In this document: positions 34,856-43,030 of the stretch, piece after piece | Layout of the letters: each line of letters opens with the position of its first letter | Position numbering within the stretch: position 1 is the stretch's first letter | Assembly (NCBI GenBank): GCA_947629645.1 | Contig: CANREV010000012.1 | Span: 1-64,000 of the forward strand | Direction of reading: 5' to 3' | Origin: an uncultured Acetatifactor sp. | GTDB taxonomy: Bacteria > Bacillota > Clostridia > Lachnospirales > Lachnospiraceae | DNA length: 64,000 nt | The notes under the pieces: generated by a model | The model's database searches: none | What the model was told of the DNA's origin: nothing | What the model saw: only the letters and a program-made list of their open reading frames with translations | Program-made: the position numbers and the translations under genes

Positions 34856-36304
34856 TCAGGCATGCCGCGTTTTATCATACACTTTTGCCTCGGGCCGCTT
34901 TCCCTTCTCAACAGGGAACAGCGTCCCTTTGCAGAAAATGTGCACGTCCAAATGCTTCTCCACCCAGCGCAGCCTCGCGTAAGCCACCGCCAGTCCCGTA
35001 AAACTGCCCGCTACCAGTCCCAGACCATACCAAAGTTCCGTCAGGTTTCTGGATGCCAGGCTTCCCAGAAAAGTAACCAGACAAAAGGATACAGATGTCA
35101 GTATTGCCCCGGTCAGATCATTGAAATAATAGAGAAAAATAATCTCCGCATACATCACAAACAAGATAAAATATCCGGCCGCAAGACAGGGATAAATCCG
35201 CAGCGTCATCCCGGCAAAACCAAGTCTTGGCAGGAAAACCAACATGACCAGGTACACAATCACGGATATGATAAACTGAATCCGCACCAGATTCAAAAGC
35301 TCACCGGAAAGCTGACGGAACATTCTGTCTTTTGTGTTCTGAATATCCTGCCAGCGTCCGCCCGTTACAGCCTCTGAATACATCTTATACCGCTCGTGGA
35401 AATGCATCTCCACTCTGGAAATAAAAATCACAGTAGCGGAAATATTGGTAAACATCGCCAGACAGGTAGCCATATCATACACCGGCGCCATCACGAAAGA
35501 ATCCGCTACGACCATCTTAAGCCGCGTATCCCAGAACACAAAATTGTGAACATAAAGCCCAAGCGTATATCCGAAATTTACCACCACCAGCTGCCAGTAT
35601 CTCTTAAAATAGGCAAATACTTTTTTGTATCGGTTGCTGTTCTTTTTAAAGTACCGGCGGATAGTGGACATCTCCAGAACCGCCGTCAACAGAAATCCGA
35701 TGCTGAGCGCGAACAGCATACTGTAGGATAACCCTGCGTTAAACACCTTCACCAGCACAAACGCCACCACAAAAGCCAGGACCATGCCTCCGAAAAAATA
35801 TAAGGATATCTTGGAATAATCCTTGCAGACGGACAGATACAGCATAGAGTAAAACACCAGCACCAGCGCGATATACCCGCAGAAACCGGTAAAAACATAA
35901 TGCAGCGCCACTTCCCCCACAAAATATTCCCACACGCAGAAAGGAATTCCTAAAAGACAACTCAACGCTATGTTCAGGAACAGCCCTGTATAATAGCAGG
36001 GCATGATGTCTTCGTATGCCTCATCGTAAATGACATCGGACAGATAGCGCGACAGAACCGCGTTGAAAGGGGATGCGGTCAGCAGACCGAAAATGAAGAT
36101 ATACAGCACCGTTGCGGAAAATAAATTTCTCTGGGCATACCCCAGTTTATCATATCCCAGCACAATGCTCATCAGCATAATATTTCCAATTACAACGAAC
36201 ATAGGGGCCACTGTGACCATCATACTGTAGCCAAAGCCCACCAGATTCATTGCAATGCTTCCTTTTCCGTAGATCTTGTTCAGCCTTACGCCTATTCCTG
36301 CCAT
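34856..36304 (-). CDS. pelG: Pel exopolysaccharide transporter PelG
   Basis: PelG is a 12-segment membrane protein of the flippase superfamily that works with PelD, PelE and PelF to export Pel polysaccharide. The 482-residue sequence matches its usual length. Features are AGIGVRLNKIYGKGS at the start, ATVLYIFIFGLLTASPFNAVLSRYLSD near residue 65-90, and LYVHNFVFWDTR near 255. It lies directly downstream of PelF (20 nt gap) as in other Pel operons. The C-terminal tail is short and charged. Confidence 0.92.
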   Translation of the reverse strand: MAGIGVRLNKIYGKGSIAMNLVGFGYSMMVTVAPMFVVIGNIMLMSIVLGYDKLGYAQRNLFSATVLYIFIFGLLTASPFNAVLSRYLSDVIYDEAYEDIMPCYYTGLFLNIALSCLLGIPFCVWEYFVGEVALHYVFTGFCGYIALVLVFYSMLYLSVCKDYSKISLYFFGGMVLAFVVAFVLVKVFNAGLSYSMLFALSIGFLLTAVLEMSTIRRYFKKNSNRYKKVFAYFKRYWQLVVVNFGYTLGLYVHNFVFWDTRLKMVVADSFVMAPVYDMATCLAMFTNISATVIFISRVEMHFHERYKMYSEAVTGGRWQDIQNTKDRMFRQLSGELLNLVRIQFIISVIVYLVMLVFLPRLGFAGMTLRIYPCLAAGYFILFVMYAEIIFLYYFNDLTGAILTSVSFCLVTFLGSLASRNLTELWYGLGLVAGSFTGLAVAYARLRWVEKHLDVHIFCKGTLFPVEKGKRPEAKVYDKTRHA

Positions 36305-36323
36305 GATTTTTCTCCCCTGTCAG

Positions 36324-37745
36324 TTACATCCAGTCCGCTATATCGCGGTAAATCTTCTGATAAGCCGCCTTCATATCTTCTATCTTATAGCGCGACATCA
36401 TACGTTTATAACCGTTCTCTCCCATTTCCACGCGCTTTTCCTTACTGTACGCCAGTTCCAGGATCGCCGCCGTAATCTCCTCCACATTCATCACATGGGT
36501 CAGTATCCCGGCATCGCCGAAAGAATCACCCTCGCCATAAATCAGCCCCCGGCAATTTCCGACATCCGTTGCGATAGCCGGTTTATGCGCCGCATATCCC
36601 TCCAGAATGGTCAATGGCTGGCCCTCGCTGACGCTGGTCAGTATGGTCATATCCATCTGCCAAAGATATTCCGGCACATTGACCCTTCCGGTGAACACCA
36701 CATCCTTTACCTCCAGCGTCTGAACCAGTTCCATACATTCTTCCGCATATTCCGGATCCTCGTCCGTGGGTCCCATGATCCAGAGTTTTAACGCCGGCAC
36801 TTTCTCTTTGGCAAAAGCAAAAGCCCTGATCAGCGTCTTCACGTCCTTGATAGGCGTAACACGAAGCACCGCTCCCACATGGATCATGTCTTCCTCCAAA
36901 GTCCGCTTCATATCTTCCGTCACCACGAACCTGGAAGCATCGATCCCATTAGGCGTGACCATGGTGATCTCCCTGGGACAGCCCAATTCGATCTGCAGTT
37001 CCCGCGCATGTTCGTAAAGACTGGTCACAAGCTCCGCCTCGCTGTAAGCAAGCTTTGACATTTTTTTAAACTGTTCGATCCAGATATTCTTATAGATGCC
37101 TTCTACCCACTTTGCGCGGATCAGCTCTTCCTCCCGCTCTCTGGTATAAATACCATGCTCTGAGATCACCAGGCTGCAATGATACTTGTTTCTTGCCATA
37201 CAACCCAATATCCCCGCGTATCCGGTCGCTACACAATGATAGAGATCCGCCTTGGGCACATCCATCCTCATAGTCAGAAACAGCGGCAGATAGATAGAGC
37301 GCATGGTCCACAGGAAATCCGAAAACACAACCTCCGGATACCGCAGCTGGTAGCATTCCCGCACTGCCCTGAAAAAATCCGGTCCCATCAAAAGCTTATT
37401 CAGCGAAAACTTCTTTTTGGAAAACAGCTCAAACAGCGGTTTCCACTTTACATTCTGATTGAGCAGCAGACTTTTTAAAGCCTCATATTCCTCTTTGTTC
37501 AGCCGCTTCTGCCTCTTTCCGTCCCCTTCCCTGACCCAGTCGCTGTCTTCCAGATACAGTTCGTACACCTGCGTCAGATTATCCGGCAGTTCATAGGCAA
37601 ACTTTCCGCGAAAAGAGCGATTCGCCACAATCGTCAGCAGGATAAATTCATGTTCGGGAAATGACTTTATGATACTGTGTATCCAACTGGATACTCCGCC
37701 TACCACGTAGGGGTAGCAGCCTTCTGCAACCATACATATCTTCAT
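36324..37745 (-). CDS. pelF: Pel polysaccharide glycosyltransferase PelF
   Basis: PelF is the cytosolic GT4 enzyme that polymerises Pel, a partly acetylated GalNAc/GlcNAc polymer, from UDP-sugars. The 473-residue protein shows the PelF N-terminus CMVAEGCYPYVVGGVSSW, EHGIYTREREEE near residue 197, VTPNGID near 270, and EGQPLTILEGYAAHKP, the EX7E-type motif, near 380. The start at 37745 has AGG 9 nt upstream; a longer reading to 37778 has poor spacing. It sits between the DUF2194/PelA-like gene and pelG, the order known for Gram-positive Pel operons. Confidence 0.93.
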   Translation of the reverse strand: MKICMVAEGCYPYVVGGVSSWIHSIIKSFPEHEFILLTIVANRSFRGKFAYELPDNLTQVYELYLEDSDWVREGDGKRQKRLNKEEYEALKSLLLNQNVKWKPLFELFSKKKFSLNKLLMGPDFFRAVRECYQLRYPEVVFSDFLWTMRSIYLPLFLTMRMDVPKADLYHCVATGYAGILGCMARNKYHCSLVISEHGIYTREREEELIRAKWVEGIYKNIWIEQFKKMSKLAYSEAELVTSLYEHARELQIELGCPREITMVTPNGIDASRFVVTEDMKRTLEEDMIHVGAVLRVTPIKDVKTLIRAFAFAKEKVPALKLWIMGPTDEDPEYAEECMELVQTLEVKDVVFTGRVNVPEYLWQMDMTILTSVSEGQPLTILEGYAAHKPAIATDVGNCRGLIYGEGDSFGDAGILTHVMNVEEITAAILELAYSKEKRVEMGENGYKRMMSRYKIEDMKAAYQKIYRDIADWM

Positions 37746-37801
37746 CTTGTTATTCCTACTTCCGTTCATTTCAGGCATCCTCTTTCTGAATGCCGTCTCT
37801 C

Positions 37802-39616
37802 CTATTGATAAAAATCCAGCGGCGCGTTTGTCACGTCAATCACAATTTCTTTTTCCACAGCCTCCAGCAGATAGAATCCGCCTCCCAGATCTTCCAGCGT
37901 GCCTCCCTGTATATTTGCGGGTTCTCCCGCATTGATCTTGACCAAAAACCAGACAGATCCCTCAAAATCATTCGTATACAGAAAAATCCGATCCCCCTTC
38001 CGCTCCATTCTGTAGTCCAGCGCCAGAAACCTTCTGATGCGGGCATCGCTCTCGGAGAGTGTGGTCTGGGAAAAGGCGTCAAAATCCTGCCAATAGGTAC
38101 AAAGATTCTGGGATATCTCACTGGAAAGAATCTGCCAGTAATCATCCTCGCTCTCAGGGTAGGACACCGCTTTCATATCCAATACGATATTGGAATAAGC
38201 CAGTCCTGTTTCATAGCCCATAATGGCCAGATTGGCTCCATAAGTATGTTCTCTGCCGATAGCTGTTGCGCGCTGCAATGTCACATCCCGGTCCAGATAA
38301 TCGACCACCGGCTGTTCATTGTCCTGCGCCGTGGCAATGGTGCGAAGCTTGGGGAAATACTTTTCCCACGGGGTTGCCATCACTTCCTCCAGATCCTGCG
38401 TATAGAGGGAAAGGATGGCGTACTGATCCGCCCCCTCCACATAAAACGGGGCGTCTCTGAGCATCTTGGTTTTCAACGGCGTCCTTGAGACTCTTCCCAT
38501 GGAAGCTCCGATTTCGCCGTGCTCTTCCTTCACAAGCGCCATGTATCGGGGAAACAGCGAATTGTCCGGCTCATTTTCATCATCATAATCCAGCTGGGGC
38601 GCCGCCATAAACGTCATATGCGCGCCCGTCCTCTGCGTGATGGAGATCAAAGACGGCCATATCACGCTCTCGTACAATGCCGGCTGTGCAGCGCTGTAAA
38701 GCGCTGTAAGTTCCTCGGTATTATCCTCCGCAAATCCGGAGAAATCCGCCACCGTTGTGCACTGCGCATTGACCACAGGGTAAATCTCACAGGTATCCGC
38801 TTCCGCCATCATGGCGCTCAAAAATCCGATGCCGTACATATTTGTGAGATAATTGGCGTTCACGCAGAAGACTCTGGCATCTCCCACGCTTTTACGCCAC
38901 AGAACGGCAGGCATATTTTCATTCTTATATTCATCTTCATCCAACATTCCCATGATATAGGTCTTCGTGCCGCTGTCCAGCACATACCAGTGGATGACCA
39001 TTTCCAGATCCTGCAGTCCGGCGTCATCCACATCCGTCTCATAGATACGCTCTCCGCCTACCAGAAATCCTTTAAACAGATGCACGCCTTCCACCAGGAT
39101 TTCCCGGTTTCTCACACTCCTGATCCCAAGAAATTCGCATAGATCGGGGCTGCTTGTCATGACAGTGATATGGGGCATTCTGGCCATGATCAGGTGGACG
39201 CCCCTGTCTGTAAGTTCCCGCATGACCGGCAGGTCGTTGGCCACATCCAGGTACTTTCCATCGATGATCACCACCTCCGGCAGATTCTCTTCAGGAATCT
39301 CATAAGCAGCCAGAGATTCACACTCTTTCAAACCTCGTTTTGTGTAGGTGCACCAGACCCTGACAACATTCCGCACATCCTCAGAAAATTCGGTGCCCAC
39401 AAAAAGAGCGTACCTTCTGGGTATGGAAAATCCATCGTCCGATGCCGTCTCCAGACGAAACCTGCTCTCGCTGTCCAGTCCTGTGTAGGTAGTGTCCTCA
39501 AACGCATTGACATCATACTCATTCAGCGACTCTTTGATCACTCCCGTAAACATAAACATGAACGTCAGGATCAGTATCATAAGCGTTATAGTAATAAAAT
39601 TCCTGCGTGATACCAT
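37802..39616 (-). CDS. DUF2194 protein, PelA-like component of the Pel operon
   Basis: A 604-residue protein with one N-terminal membrane segment (residues 8-27) and a large extracytoplasmic part. It resembles DUF2194 proteins, found where Gram-positive Pel operons carry the PelA deacetylase-type component. The first half has a Rossmann-like pattern (VVIIDGKYLD, VHLIMARMPHI), and the second half includes HMTFMAAPQLDYDDENEPDN, with acidic residues where a deacetylase would bind metal, and GREHTYGANLAIMGYETG. The C-terminal 90 residues look like a beta domain. A clear polysaccharide-deacetylase H-x3-H motif is not evident, so the activity is unproven. Confidence 0.72.
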   Translation of the reverse strand: MVSRRNFITITLMILILTFMFMFTGVIKESLNEYDVNAFEDTTYTGLDSESRFRLETASDDGFSIPRRYALFVGTEFSEDVRNVVRVWCTYTKRGLKECESLAAYEIPEENLPEVVIIDGKYLDVANDLPVMRELTDRGVHLIMARMPHITVMTSSPDLCEFLGIRSVRNREILVEGVHLFKGFLVGGERIYETDVDDAGLQDLEMVIHWYVLDSGTKTYIMGMLDEDEYKNENMPAVLWRKSVGDARVFCVNANYLTNMYGIGFLSAMMAEADTCEIYPVVNAQCTTVADFSGFAEDNTEELTALYSAAQPALYESVIWPSLISITQRTGAHMTFMAAPQLDYDDENEPDNSLFPRYMALVKEEHGEIGASMGRVSRTPLKTKMLRDAPFYVEGADQYAILSLYTQDLEEVMATPWEKYFPKLRTIATAQDNEQPVVDYLDRDVTLQRATAIGREHTYGANLAIMGYETGLAYSNIVLDMKAVSYPESEDDYWQILSSEISQNLCTYWQDFDAFSQTTLSESDARIRRFLALDYRMERKGDRIFLYTNDFEGSVWFLVKINAGEPANIQGGTLEDLGGGFYLLEAVEKEIVIDVTNAPLDFYQ

Positions 39617-39628
39617 TTTATCCTCTCC

Positions 39629-41950
39629 CTATTCTGCGGTGCCGTTAAAGCCATAATTGATAGACAGATCAAACAACCGGTAGGTGTTCTGCGTCAGTTC
39701 ATAGCAGATAAAACGATCCGTCTCATAGTACACCCTCATCTCGTTAGGGTACAGCGCCTGGAATGCCCGGGCCCAGTAATACATCTTTGACATGACCACA
39801 TAACGGTTCGCCCCTTTATAGATTCCTAAACCCGATCCCCAGGGCAGCTCCTTTCTGGCGCCTTCCACCGACACCCTGCTGCCGCTGCCCTCATATGTCT
39901 CCGTATAATCTATGGGCACTTTCTCTATAAAGAAATAGACTTTAGGCGTTGGAATCGTGAAATAATCTTTCACCGATTCCCCTTCCATCTGACGCAGCAA
40001 CGTGATGATCTCATAATGATAGCCGTCATTCTCCACCATTCGCAGCTCGTCATTGGCGGTACAGACCGTAAACTGAAAACGGGGATTCTCCCGCAGTATA
40101 TTGGTCAGACAAGTGATAGCTTCATTGCATTCCAGCCCCGGAAGATTCAGCGGCTCTTTGTAGATCCGTCCCAGCGCCAGCACTATTATCATCAGGCTGA
40201 CTCCTCCAAAGGAAAGCATATTGGAAAGAGACTGTGTGGAAAACCAACCGGACAGCAAACTGACCCAGGCATCCACGGAAAGCGCCACCGCAGCCGACAA
40301 AATATAGGCGAGATAAATACTGCATCGGCTATGATCCATCAAAGCAGGGATCCCCAGCCATTCGGCCATCATGACAGCGTACAAAAACAGGATGCAGAAG
40401 GTTACAGACAGCAATATGCTTCCATATTGCCTGGTCTTTCTGGCAAAGAGAAAAACAATTCCCAACACGCCGGAAAAAGCCGTAAAGATTATGACCACAC
40501 CCACCGTATCCAAAGAGACGCGATTCAGTATATATGTGGCGATCGTACTCTGCAGTCCTTGTAAAAACCGGAACGTCTTTTCCTTCTTTTCTATGATCCA
40601 CGCTTTCAGACGAACCGAAAACGGGATCTTTGGCTCCGGCGGCTGAACCTGCTCTTCTGGTACGAAAGATTGGCCGGAACCTCCCAGCGCTTCCATACCC
40701 GCCTGGCCGGAACTTCCGGCAGACTGCTGATTCGAAGCGGCGCTGTCCGAACTGTGGGAAGAGTTTGAGATAATACCCATTCCCCACCGCAGCGACCCCT
40801 CCAACGGAGTTCCCGTTGCCACAGCGATGGCCATAGGCAATACCGCAAGCACAACGCTGAGGATACCGGCCAGCATGATCCTGCCAAAATATTCCCTGCG
40901 GAATATCAATCCCAGAAAGCCCAATGCAACGCCTACGCAAAAAAGTCCCGCGATCATAGTGTTATAAAAATGCGCCGCCAGAGTGGCGCTGAAACTAAGC
41001 GCAAAAAACAGCAGGTACCGGGTGCTGTGGATTCTGAATCCTTTCAGCTTTCCCTCTCGTTTTCTGTCCTCAAAAAAAGCATACAGAAAATAAATGGACG
41101 GCAGAATAAAGATCATGCCAAACTCCTGCGGCAGCGAACTGGAAAATCTGGAATAAGTATCCTTGTTCCAGATGTTAGCAAAAAGATACATGCCCATAGC
41201 GATATAAGGTGAATATTTCGCTCTGCAGCAGGCTTTTAAAAATGCCAGAAGCACCATGTGCACCATCAGCGTCTGAACCAGGCTGAATACGCGCATCAGC
41301 ACAAAAGTATAGAACCCAAACATTTTGTGGAGATAATACAAGGTACAATGAAAACCGTGAGGATATACGCCGGCCACAAAAATATCATTGCGGTTCAACG
41401 CGTTGATCCAGTAGGTATGAACCGGCATATCGGAGGCGATATACCCCATATTCCAGATCAGATTACACCCATAAACCCAAAAAACTCCTCCAATGCATGT
41501 AAGTGTCAACACCCATTCAAAAAAATTCTTTCTGATACTGCGAAACAGACGCAGAAACCCGGTCCTGATCCATTTTCCACAAAAACGCACTGTCTTGCTG
41601 AGCAGCAGCCTGCCTCCCATGGTTCCTTTGAGGAATCTGTTTACCGCGCCGGCCGCCTCCAATACCCCGTCTTTGATCCCCACATTATGTACTCTCGCCA
41701 TAGCCCAGATCACCGGAAGCACAGTCCCCAGGAATAAAGTAAAGCGGTTGGAAATATGGAGTAATTCCAACACAAGTACCAGATTGAACAGATAGACATT
41801 TCCGATGACCAGATAGATCATAAAGCGGACGCAGAATCTTTCTTCGCTGACTTTCCTGTAAAACACAAAGGCCGGCAAAAGCACTGTCATACCGAGATAC
41901 GCCGCGAGGACGCCTATAAATTGTAAGACGGTCAACGTCTGCATTGACAT
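39629..41950 (-). CDS. large polytopic membrane protein, GT-C-like
   Basis: A 773-residue membrane protein with about 14 hydrophobic segments and a soluble tail from about residue 615. The first outer loop holds NMGYIASDMPVHTYWINAL, an acidic residue in the place where GT-C glycosyltransferases have their catalytic aspartate, followed by YPHGFHCTLYYLHKM. A Ser/Gly/Gln-rich insert lies near 390-430. GT-C enzymes use polyprenyl-phosphate sugars, which the GT2 at 32446 could supply. Such a gene is not part of the basic Pel set, so it may add a side-chain sugar to the polymer. GAAGGAG precedes the ATG. Confidence 0.65.
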   Translation of the reverse strand: MSMQTLTVLQFIGVLAAYLGMTVLLPAFVFYRKVSEERFCVRFMIYLVIGNVYLFNLVLVLELLHISNRFTLFLGTVLPVIWAMARVHNVGIKDGVLEAAGAVNRFLKGTMGGRLLLSKTVRFCGKWIRTGFLRLFRSIRKNFFEWVLTLTCIGGVFWVYGCNLIWNMGYIASDMPVHTYWINALNRNDIFVAGVYPHGFHCTLYYLHKMFGFYTFVLMRVFSLVQTLMVHMVLLAFLKACCRAKYSPYIAMGMYLFANIWNKDTYSRFSSSLPQEFGMIFILPSIYFLYAFFEDRKREGKLKGFRIHSTRYLLFFALSFSATLAAHFYNTMIAGLFCVGVALGFLGLIFRREYFGRIMLAGILSVVLAVLPMAIAVATGTPLEGSLRWGMGIISNSSHSSDSAASNQQSAGSSGQAGMEALGGSGQSFVPEEQVQPPEPKIPFSVRLKAWIIEKKEKTFRFLQGLQSTIATYILNRVSLDTVGVVIIFTAFSGVLGIVFLFARKTRQYGSILLSVTFCILFLYAVMMAEWLGIPALMDHSRCSIYLAYILSAAVALSVDAWVSLLSGWFSTQSLSNMLSFGGVSLMIIVLALGRIYKEPLNLPGLECNEAITCLTNILRENPRFQFTVCTANDELRMVENDGYHYEIITLLRQMEGESVKDYFTIPTPKVYFFIEKVPIDYTETYEGSGSRVSVEGARKELPWGSGLGIYKGANRYVVMSKMYYWARAFQALYPNEMRVYYETDRFICYELTQNTYRLFDLSINYGFNGTAE

Positions 41951-41983
41951 TGCTTATCTCCTTCGTTAACAGCAGACGGCCAA

Positions 41984-43030
41984 TCAGCCGAATACTCTGA
42001 TCAGATCCAACGTATCTCTGTCAATGACAATGTCGGAACTCTTCAGCCTGTCCATGACTGCAAAGAACTTTTCCCTGTTCTGAATACTGAAATACAGCTT
42101 TAACTGAAGCGTGTACGAAGTCAGCTCCTCCGGATACATCTCCATACAGCGCTCGCACCACGTCTCCATGCGTTCAAATTCTTCAAGGCGCAGCAGACGG
42201 ATGGCAATCCACTCTATATATTCGCAGTTGAGACGATAACGATGCTCTTCACTCTTATAAAGCCATGTGCAGGCCTCCTCCATCATGTCTACATAGGTCC
42301 TTTGCTCCATGTCCGGAAACACTTCCTGACTGAGCACGCCGTTCATATATTCTATCATGGCGCAGGCATATTCCGGCGCCTTTTCGTCCCCTTTGTGAAG
42401 CGCATTGTAAAATTCCTGCGATTTCTGCCTGAAATCGTTCAACGCGTCTCTCAACACGGAAGCGGCGTAGTGAGAAGTTTCCGTATCTTCACTGTTTAAG
42501 GCGAGAGAGATGGTGGCAAGAGATTTTTGCACGTCTCCTTTCACCACATCCATGACCAGCGAGCGCAGGCTTTCCTTGTCCGCCACCGCCAGTGCCTCCT
42601 CGATAGGCACCCGGTTTCGCTCGCTCTCCTCGTCCGCCTTTCTGCGGGTGACCACTTTTTCCTTCCCGAAGATCACGTCAGTCAGATCCGCCTTCGTGCG
42701 GAAAAACAGAACATACATCAACTGGGTTGACACAAAAAACAGGACTCCCACCACAGGACAGAGAAACATGACCAAAGCCTTAAACAGATAACCTGTCCTG
42801 CTTGGTATCTGGTCTTTCAACAAAACTTCTTCCTTCTCCCGGTCTTCCCGCTCCTGATTATCATCCTCCTTTTCATCCTCAGCCTTTGACAGCAGTTCAT
42901 CTTCCGGCTCTTCAGAGACCGGTTCCCCGGTCTTTGCCGTCTGTATGACACATCCCCAGATAAAATAGGCGACAGAAATCAATGTGTTGATGATCAGAAT
43001 CAGGATAAATACTTTTTCAGCAGTCGTCAT
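41984..43030 (-). CDS. pelE: PelE-like membrane protein with TPR-type region
   Basis: A 348-residue protein. A membrane segment at residues 5-28 is followed by a very acidic/basic stretch (about 35-75, rich in E, D and K), a second membrane region at about 82-112, then a cytosolic helical region to the end with TPR-like pairs (HYAASVLRDALNDF, YIEWIAIRLLRLEEFERM, TSYTLQLKLYFSIQN). In known Pel systems PelE has this layout and links PelD to PelF/PelG. Its start overlaps the end of the pelD-type gene (ATGA), and GGAGG lies upstream. The assignment rests on layout and position. Confidence 0.75.
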   Translation of the reverse strand: MTTAEKVFILILIINTLISVAYFIWGCVIQTAKTGEPVSEEPEDELLSKAEDEKEDDNQEREDREKEEVLLKDQIPSRTGYLFKALVMFLCPVVGVLFFVSTQLMYVLFFRTKADLTDVIFGKEKVVTRRKADEESERNRVPIEEALAVADKESLRSLVMDVVKGDVQKSLATISLALNSEDTETSHYAASVLRDALNDFRQKSQEFYNALHKGDEKAPEYACAMIEYMNGVLSQEVFPDMEQRTYVDMMEEACTWLYKSEEHRYRLNCEYIEWIAIRLLRLEEFERMETWCERCMEMYPEELTSYTLQLKLYFSIQNREKFFAVMDRLKSSDIVIDRDTLDLIRVFG

